Positions 9,496 through 20,000 of a DNA stretch of 20,000 nt are shown one piece after another. Source of the stretch: Sphaeroforma sirkka (taxonomy: Eukaryota; Opisthokonta; Ichthyosporea; Ichthyophonida); contig LUCW03001427.1 of NCBI GenBank assembly GCA_001586965.3, positions 1 to 20,000 of the forward strand, read 5' to 3'. Each line of letters begins with the position of its first letter. Position 1 is the first letter of the stretch. A model generated the notes under the pieces. The model was not told where the DNA came from, did no database searches, and saw only the letters and a list, made by a program, of their open reading frames with translations. The position numbers and the translations under genes are program-made.

Positions 9496-10653
9496 ATGTC
9501 CTATATATCATCACTAGTCTACTGCAGGGTACATGTTATCTGGTTCTTATCTTTCATCGTAGTCGTTTTGTTATTATCACAATGGAGCGCCGGTTTGTCT
9601 ACAAGCGAGATTATTAGTGAAACCAGTTTGAGTCAAATCAATACAATCAACGATGTATGGATAGATGCTTGGCCAGATATCGCACAAACAAGCAATTCAG
9701 AAGCGGGGGAAGGTGGGAGCTCTGTAAGTGATCTAGTGCAGGAATATGAAGGTCATCCTGAGAGTGGATATAAACAAGATGCGCACATGAACGCCATCTC
9801 TAAAAATGCTATGCTGTATATGGAGCCTCGGCGGATCGAGAACGCCATGTATGTCTTAAACAACTTCAATAGTCTCATGCCTATGTCATGGGATCTAGTA
9901 ATAATTTGCTCGAGCGAAAACCAAGACTTCATGGAGCAAAAAGCAAACATGCTCCTTGGTACCCGTAGAGTGTATTTTTTAGTAATTTTGCCCGCAATAT
10001 TCTCTGGTGCAGGCTACAACGCTTTATTCCTAAAATTGGCATTCTGGAATCAAATACCTTATGATACTGTATTAGTGTTCCAATCCGACTCGGTGTTGTG
10101 TGCGAACTCGCCTTTCCGGATTGAGGATTTTATGAAATATAAGTACATAGGCTGTGCTTTGGGCGAAGCATATGGAGTTGGGTCACATTACGACTGGGCT
10201 CCGCATCCGTTTTATGGTTCTGGTGGTCTAACAATCCGAAATGTGGAATACCACAAAGCGTGCCTTAAAAATCCAAAGTTAACATCGTTGCGCGTAGGCC
10301 CTTGGGCAGCAGAAGATTTGTTCTTCTCACGCTGTGTACATGAGGGGTCGGAGACTGATAGAGCAGAAAATGTGACCGTGATACAACAGTTCTGCACTCA
10401 GCAAGGATTCAAACAACCTAGCTTCGGTATGCACAAATTCTGGGATCAGGGTTATCGATTTGCCCCTTCGCATGTGAGGAAGATGGTAGAACACTGTCCG
10501 GAGATTATACCATTGCGAATTCAGGTTATCACAGAACCAGCGTGGAATATCACTACCGAACCGACGATCTTCAATCTCACAGCTCACAACGAAGCTAAAG
10601 CTAAGCGTAAATTTGAAGAAGCTAAAGCTAAGTTTTCGATCGTTCGACAGTAG
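9496..10653 (+). CDS. DUF5672-type glycosyltransferase-like protein, single-pass type II membrane
   Basis: A 385-residue single-exon gene. Residues 11-33 are a hydrophobic signal anchor preceded by few charges. The rest would be lumenal, consistent with three N-glycosylation sequons (N292VT, N351IT, N360LT). The family signature runs from about 125 to 325. It has a VLVFQSDSVLC strand at 192-202 whose acidic SD resembles the DxD region of GT-A enzymes. Next come FRIEDFMKYKYIGC (207-220), the glycine-rich YGSGGLTIRN (240-249) and WAAEDLFFS (270-278). These match the DUF5672 pattern of a FQTD strand, an IDDF..YDYIGAPW block, NGG-SLR and ED-FFS. DUF5672 proteins are annotated as glycosyltransferase-like, but donor and acceptor are unknown. 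The C-terminus has a repeated EAKAK motif (366-379). The ATG is the first in frame and precedes the anchor directly. No intron is needed. Confidence 0.85.
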   Translation: MSYISSLVYCRVHVIWFLSFIVVVLLLSQWSAGLSTSEIISETSLSQINTINDVWIDAWPDIAQTSNSEAGEGGSSVSDLVQEYEGHPESGYKQDAHMNAISKNAMLYMEPRRIENAMYVLNNFNSLMPMSWDLVIICSSENQDFMEQKANMLLGTRRVYFLVILPAIFSGAGYNALFLKLAFWNQIPYDTVLVFQSDSVLCANSPFRIEDFMKYKYIGCALGEAYGVGSHYDWAPHPFYGSGGLTIRNVEYHKACLKNPKLTSLRVGPWAAEDLFFSRCVHEGSETDRAENVTVIQQFCTQQGFKQPSFGMHKFWDQGYRFAPSHVRKMVEHCPEIIPLRIQVITEPAWNITTEPTIFNLTAHNEAKAKRKFEEAKAKFSIVRQ

Positions 10654-11375
10654 GTATACTTCGGTGCGTTAATCACTCCGCGAAATTTAGTCCCGAACCC
10701 TGTTACACGCTTACTAACCACACGACCTGAGAAGATTGATATCCCGGACCACTATATGTCCACATACACTAGCGTATGTAAATAATTTGAATATGTAAAA
10801 CTATACTTACACTGTTTCGCCATCATTTATAAGTTTCAGTGTATGACGGAAACAGTATTATCCTATCATATATACCCTTTCGAATACTTGGATGCAGACC
10901 CTGTATACATTTTATAAAAAACATCCTAGAAGTACTTTTCACTCGCGATGAACTCGAATCTTCAGCCAGGTTTGCAATTTATACATCTAATAAGTAAGCG
11001 CACAATGTTGGCCATTTTTTGAAGGTCAGTCACTCTGTATTTGTTTGGCTTATGCCAAGGTATAAACATACGGAATTAAAGCTCCGAAAAAACATATAAT
11101 TAACAGTTGTCAGTCCAGCTCGTTTATAGCTGTCAGGACAATCGACAAGTCAATACTGGTAGTCCAGGTGAAAAGTGCGATGTCTCGCCAGCTAAAAAAA
11201 AGTGCTTCCCAGTGAAATCATAGTATTGGCAAAGTAATGTGTCAGCATTTTACTATGTATATCGCACAGATTTCATCTATAGAGAACTATACGTGTCCAT
11301 CACGTGGTCATACACACACCTATCTTTGTATATCATATCTACATATTATGTTGAAGCGATGCCAGCTTTGGACTA
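10654..11375. other. Convergent intergenic region
   Basis: About 720 bp between the stop of the DUF5672 gene (+) and the stop of the folate fusion gene (-), so it holds both 3' UTRs. No AATAAA is seen on either strand, and no coding or repeat structure stands out. Confidence 0.6.
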
Positions 11376-13874
11376 CTACTGCTGCAAGGAGCGCCCGCCA
11401 TCTACCGGTATCACCACACCTGTCGTATACTCACCCGCACTCAAGTACAGCACTGTATCTGCAATATCTACCGCATCCCCCAAGCGTTTCATGGGCACCT
11501 TGCTAAGAATCACATCCTGGTTAGCCGTGCTATGCAACACCGGATCGTCTGTCCAACTGATTGCACCCGGACTCACCGCATTAACCCGCACATGTGGCGC
11601 AAGTTCCTGGGCCAGGGCCTTTGTTACCATGATTATAGCCGCTTTAGACACACAGTACACAGAGTGTTCCTCTAAAGGACGCGTGCCGTGGATGTCTGCG
11701 ATGTTGATGACACTGCCGCGTGTGCGCGTGAGCTCAGGCGCAGCAGCCCGAGCCAGAAAGAACGGCGCTACAACATTGAGGTTCATGGTCTCGTGCCAAT
11801 GCTTAAGAACTTCGACAGTCTGATAGTCCTCTTCTCCGCACACTGGCATGTTCGTAGTTGCAGCTGTAGTTGATGCCTGGGTATTCGCCTGTAGATGCTT
11901 GTTTTTCATATCATCAGCCGTGGTGCTCTGCTCACTGTCTGATTCCGTTTCCCCATCTGTGTCCGCGCCAATGTCCGCTTTCTTGTCCGCCAATATCGGG
12001 ACGGGTGGCGCCAATACCGGCAACAGCGTCTTTTTAAACATCGCCGCACTGTTTACCAACAGATCCAACCGTCCCATACGCTCCACTACTTCATTGATTA
12101 TCTCAGCCGCCTGCGTTGCAAACTTATCACTGCCAAAGTCTTTGACAATCACTATAGCTGACTTGGCACGTCTTGGATATGCATTCAGTTGGTTGGCGAG
12201 TGCTTGAGCATCCAGTACCGAACTGTTCACGTGTATGCACACATCGTAGCCGGCCGCGTGCAGCGTTTTAGTAATGCGTCGGCCTATCTTGCTGGTTCCG
12301 CCCGTTACTATAGCAACCTTGCGCCCCGTGTCGCACCTGTAGTCTATCTGGGAACCCCTGCCTGTAGTCACATGCTGAGTGCTTACTGCTGCTGCTATAC
12401 TAGCTTCCGCCTGTGTGCCTGGGGTAGCCAAAGGCCGAACGTGTGGCGAATGAGCCGCGGTGTTATCGTGTTCACGCTGTGTGTGTGCGTGTGCACCATC
12501 CGAGTCTTCCTCTTGCTCATATTCATGCAGCTGGGTCGATGCGAGTGCCAGAGAGTTGGCATGGGCGTTGATGTGTGAGTTAGGTGAACTCTGCACAGCC
12601 AGTGACAGCCCCTTTAACTTCCCCTCGGGATCTCCTATGCTCTCTGCATTCTCAATCATGTGATCTGAGGTTTCTGACTGATGTTTGGCTCGATCGTTCT
12701 CTTCCCCCTTCACTTCCCTTGCAGATGGGGACAGTTCGGTCCCATCCTCCTTACTGATTGCGTCTGGCACCCGTTTAAAGATGCATGGCCTGTCTGGGCC
12801 CTGATCATCTCCGCCCAGAACTTCGCTTAACCCACAGTCAACCTTCGGAAAAACCGTCTCCAAACGACCGGTACCAGCTAACTGCTCAGCAATTTCGCTC
12901 AGGGTCACACCACTGCTACTACTTGTAGTAGATTCCATTTTCAGACCCCCCTTAGCCGCGTGCACACCAGCATCACAGTGCATAAACTCCGGTGCCAGCT
13001 CGGCTAATGGAATAATCACATGGGCAAATTCTGTGTCTCCTTTCGCAGGCAAGGACCAGCCCTTGTTGCCCAATCTGTAGGTCACAGGGTAATCTGTCCC
13101 ATTCCACAATGCGATGTCCAGATCTATAGGCCGAGGTGCGTTCTTGTTCTTGGCGTCCCGGACACGGCCCAAACGTCTCTCAGTGTTGAGCAGGTGCGCT
13201 TTGATCGCCGCAGGGTATAGCACCGACTCAATCTTCACCGCAAAATTGAGGAAATCATCGTCTTTCACTACATCTGATGTGGCGTCTGGGTGTGTGTCTG
13301 CGTCTGTGTCACACGTGTTATCTGTACCACCGGTTCCCCTTGTGAGTGCATTGTGCACCGGAGTGGTCTGGTAGACACTGGACACGCCCTTCACCACCAT
13401 ATGAGGATTGGAGCAAAGACTCTGAAGTGCCTTTCGAACGTTGGCTCCGGGGTCGATGTTCGAGCCTGCGGCGATATAGTAGGTGAACGGCTTACGGTTT
13501 CTCGGATACGATCCCGTGCTGCGGTTTATCACTACCGAACTGTACTCGGCAAAACGTATCGCGTGCGGTTTACGTACCTCAACGCGCACATGGGCTGCAT
13601 TCAGTAGCACTATAGCCATGAACCCCACATTCTCGGCCACTGTTTCAATCAGTTTGAATGAATTTCCCTCGACATGTGCAAGTATATCTTTAGCCAATGT
13701 ACGCACATTGAAACAGTCGTCCGGGCTATCAGATACGCAGGCAATCGACCCTATGGACACTTGTACGCTCACTTCGAGCTCTTGCAACTTGCCGATCTCA
13801 TGCACACTGAACCCCACCTGAGTACGGCACCGCAGCCCTTTGACTTCAACGGTGTCGAAATCAACCCCACTCAT
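11376..13874 (-). CDS. Trifunctional folate/pterin enzyme: FolB - HPPK (FolK) - pteridine reductase (PTR1/FolM-type SDR)
   Basis: An 832-residue uninterrupted protein. Residues 6-118 are dihydroneopterin aldolase-like: GFSVHEIGKLQELEV, AHVEGNSFKLIETVAE and VRKPHA align with E. coli FolB. Residues 130-300 are HPPK: AAGSNIDPG (135-143), SSVYQTTPV (165-173), then R-rich LGRVRD, APRPIDLDIALW (246-257) with Mg-binding Asp251 and Asp253, and VIIPLAELAPEF. Residues ~310-515 are a low-complexity linker. Residues 518-832 are an SDR of pteridine-reductase type. It has the cofactor loop TGGTSKIG (524-531), NSAA (608-611), NIADIHGTRP, YCVSK (740-744), VNAVSPGAI and PVDGG. Asp727, Tyr740 and Lys744 have the same spacing as PTR1 Asp181-Tyr194-Lys198, where Asp replaces the usual SDR Ser. 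Expected roles: dihydroneopterin to 6-hydroxymethyl-dihydropterin, its pyrophosphorylation, and NADPH reduction of dihydropterins. No DHPS domain is present. The start has A at -3. Confidence 0.95.
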   Translation of the reverse strand: MSGVDFDTVEVKGLRCRTQVGFSVHEIGKLQELEVSVQVSIGSIACVSDSPDDCFNVRTLAKDILAHVEGNSFKLIETVAENVGFMAIVLLNAAHVRVEVRKPHAIRFAEYSSVVINRSTGSYPRNRKPFTYYIAAGSNIDPGANVRKALQSLCSNPHMVVKGVSSVYQTTPVHNALTRGTGGTDNTCDTDADTHPDATSDVVKDDDFLNFAVKIESVLYPAAIKAHLLNTERRLGRVRDAKNKNAPRPIDLDIALWNGTDYPVTYRLGNKGWSLPAKGDTEFAHVIIPLAELAPEFMHCDAGVHAAKGGLKMESTTSSSSGVTLSEIAEQLAGTGRLETVFPKVDCGLSEVLGGDDQGPDRPCIFKRVPDAISKEDGTELSPSAREVKGEENDRAKHQSETSDHMIENAESIGDPEGKLKGLSLAVQSSPNSHINAHANSLALASTQLHEYEQEEDSDGAHAHTQREHDNTAAHSPHVRPLATPGTQAEASIAAAVSTQHVTTGRGSQIDYRCDTGRKVAIVTGGTSKIGRRITKTLHAAGYDVCIHVNSSVLDAQALANQLNAYPRRAKSAIVIVKDFGSDKFATQAAEIINEVVERMGRLDLLVNSAAMFKKTLLPVLAPPVPILADKKADIGADTDGETESDSEQSTTADDMKNKHLQANTQASTTAATTNMPVCGEEDYQTVEVLKHWHETMNLNVVAPFFLARAAAPELTRTRGSVINIADIHGTRPLEEHSVYCVSKAAIIMVTKALAQELAPHVRVNAVSPGAISWTDDPVLHSTANQDVILSKVPMKRLGDAVDIADTVLYLSAGEYTTGVVIPVDGGRSLQQ

Positions 13875-14793
13875 ACTAACTGGCGTGCCTTAAAGACAAA
13901 TAGAAATACGGTTCAATGGTGAGCAATGTATTTCTACACAGGATTTGTTCAGTGTCTGTATATAGCTGCACATCACAAGTACGTGTTCGTGTTCAACGCG
14001 CGATTCAGGGGCGACCACACTGTGTGGATGTGATGGATGCTATTGGATTGGCGTAGTGTAATTACTTCCTACAAAAATAGCCGTATACTTCTACAGCTAT
14101 TCCCTTGCACGGCTTGAAAATTGTGCCAGTACTGTGTGTGAAAGTGTATTTTGAAAGCGAACATGAACGGTCGCGTTATTCTGACTAAGCGGAGTTCTAC
14201 TACCGAAGGTACTATTGGCAATGCGGCGCTACTACGATCTGACTTTAATACCTGTGCCCAACTGAGCAACTAATGAATATTTTGGTTTTCAATTGAAATA
14301 CATACACACGCAAATAGAGGCCATCAAATGAACAACGTTGTCATTCTTTGAAGCTTGTTTGTTTCACGATATACATATTTACATATTTATTTGTTTGGAG
14401 TTCATAAGACGGCTCTATCATTTTTATGCTTAATTGCTGATGCGTAATAAAGCCTTATCCGAGTACATCATAAGTACCGAACATTGTAAGGCGTAGTATG
14501 CCCCAAAAAAAAAAAAGTAACCAGCTGTTATTCTGCTTGTTACACGGATATCGCTTAGTGAAATAGTATTTACTTGGAACGTTTTCAGAGAGCGTAGATA
14601 CCGCAGCGAGAGCACTAGCGGACATCCAGTACCAGTGCACAACAAGGCACAAAACCCACCACCCCTTTAGCTGTAGCTATAGCTTTGTGCTATGAGTGCA
14701 TATAACAACATCTGGAGTTGTACTGGATAGATGTGTCGTGGAGTATGCAAGTGTTAATTATCGACAACTATAATTTAATACCAATGGGCCGAT
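13875..14793. promoter_or_regulatory. Divergent intergenic/promoter region
   Basis: A 919-bp gap between the starts of the folate fusion gene (-) and the ABCC gene (+), so both promoters should lie here. A CCAAT motif sits at 14781-14785, just before the ABCC ATG, and poly(A) runs at about 14503-14515. A 36-codon open frame at 14163-14273 (+) is not convincing. No TATA box with persuasive placement was found. Confidence 0.55.
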
Positions 14794-18903
<4,110 letters not shown>

Positions 18904-18926
18904 GTATGGTCTGTACCATCATATTC

Positions 18927-19183
<257 letters not shown>

Positions 19184-19337
19184 CCTATATGTAATTTATA
19201 TGTATATAAATAATATATACATATATATGTTTGTTCGTATGCGTATATGTGTAGATTTGCCTGCCAATCGTCGAGGTAGACATTCAACGACGAAACTACT
19301 CTTTATGCGTATATGTCTATATATAGACCTGCGTATA

Positions 19338-19442
<105 letters not shown>

Positions 19443-19659
19443 ATTGTTTTGTGCTCACTTACTCTATGCTACTTGCCTGTAATATAGTTGCTGCACCGTA
19501 TCATAGATGATACCATACTGCTGTCCACACACACGCCTTGCAGTAGTATCTGACTATCTGCGATTGGAGTATGTTCTGAATCGTATGTATTGCCCCAAAG
19601 CTGCACCTTGAGAGTGATCACTGACAATAAGGCGAGTGTCGCTACGGTGGCGTATGAAA

Positions 19660-20000
19660 ACCATCAGTGTTATAAAAAGACCATATTTTAATAAAATCAA
19701 TAGGTACATAAAACATCCTGCCATGCCAAAGGCATAGCTTTACAATGCTCTTTCGTTTTAAAATGCAAATGGGTCGTTGTTTTGTTGGCGAATGACAGTC
19801 ACAAGTGCTATAAATAGATGGTATTTAATTATATATTAAACAGCAAGTAGGTATATCAACCATCATACGAAGGCAAAGGCATAGCCTTTCAATACACTTG
19901 ACAGTCACATGTGCTATAAATAGATGCTATTTAGATAAATTATTCAAGAGCAAGTAGGTATATCAAATATCACACTATGGCAAAGGCATAGCCTTTCATT
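19660..20000 (+). repeat. ~106-bp repeat with TATA-like box and small hairpin, three copies
   Basis: Two clear copies start at 19793 and 19899 (period 106) with TGACAGTCACA, GTGCTATAAATAGATG, AGCAAGTAGGTATATCAA and GGCAAAGGCATAGCCTTTCA blocks. A diverged copy lies at about 19660-19746. Each full copy has a TATAAATA word and an AAAGGC-ATA-GCCTTT hairpin. The last copy runs to the window end. No ABCC exon was recognised in 19441-20000, so this is intronic or beyond the resolvable gene. Confidence 0.85.

Noticed and set aside
11237-13922. Several plus-strand open frames of 60-194 codons
   Set aside because: They are antisense shadows of the 832-codon folate fusion gene, whose domains are clear on the minus strand.
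14163-14273. 36-codon ORF starting MNGRVILTKR
   Set aside because: Coding-like at a glance, but short, without homology I recognise, and in the divergent promoter region. It could be an upstream ORF; not enough support.

Overview
This is eukaryotic DNA. It has a spliced ABC transporter gene with GT-AG introns, a Ty3-like LTR retrotransposon, long (TA)n and (TG)n microsatellites, and folate-enzyme fusions of the kind seen in unicellular eukaryotes. Degenerate CCCTAAA/TTTAGGG telomere-like tracts lie in introns. The composition suits a protist with repeat-stuffed introns. A unicellular holozoan such as an ichthyosporean would fit, but stramenopile or algal origins cannot be excluded from sequence alone; the species is not identified.

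Layout. (1) Positions 1-7904 are an LTR retrotransposon fossil of Ty3/Metaviridae type on the + strand. The window opens inside its 5' LTR, and the 3' LTR ends near 7904. Gag carries a ~740-bp tandem duplication and an antisense tRNA-like segment with RNA polymerase III A and B boxes. Pol carries protease, RT, RNase H, a Dam-methylase-like domain and a DDE integrase. (2) 7905-9495 is gene-poor, with a 13-bp inverted repeat, a perfect heat-shock-element-like motif and a perfect E2F-like palindrome. (3) 9496-10653 (+) encodes a DUF5672-type, probably Golgi, glycosyltransferase-like protein with an N-terminal signal anchor. (4) 11376-13874 (-) is an intact 832-residue fusion of dihydroneopterin aldolase (FolB), HPPK (FolK) and a pteridine reductase (PTR1/FolM-type SDR). 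(5) 13875-14793 is the divergent promoter region. (6) 14794-18903 and beyond (+) is the 5' part of an ABCC/MRP-type ABC transporter gene. I reconstruct five exons from splice sites and reading phase; the rest lies past the window. Its introns are filled with microsatellites, a 58-bp tandem array, a ~53-bp satellite with a 212-bp higher-order period, and telomere-like tracts. (7) 19441-20000 carries a ~106-bp repeat with a TATA-like box and a small hairpin, running off the end.

The strongest candidate for something new is the folate fusion. A pteridine reductase sits where the well-known fungal and protist FolB-FolK-FolP proteins carry dihydropteroate synthase, and the FolB domain has Val in place of its usual active-site Tyr. 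It is divergently paired with an ABCC transporter, a family that includes folate exporters. Any functional link between the two is inference only.
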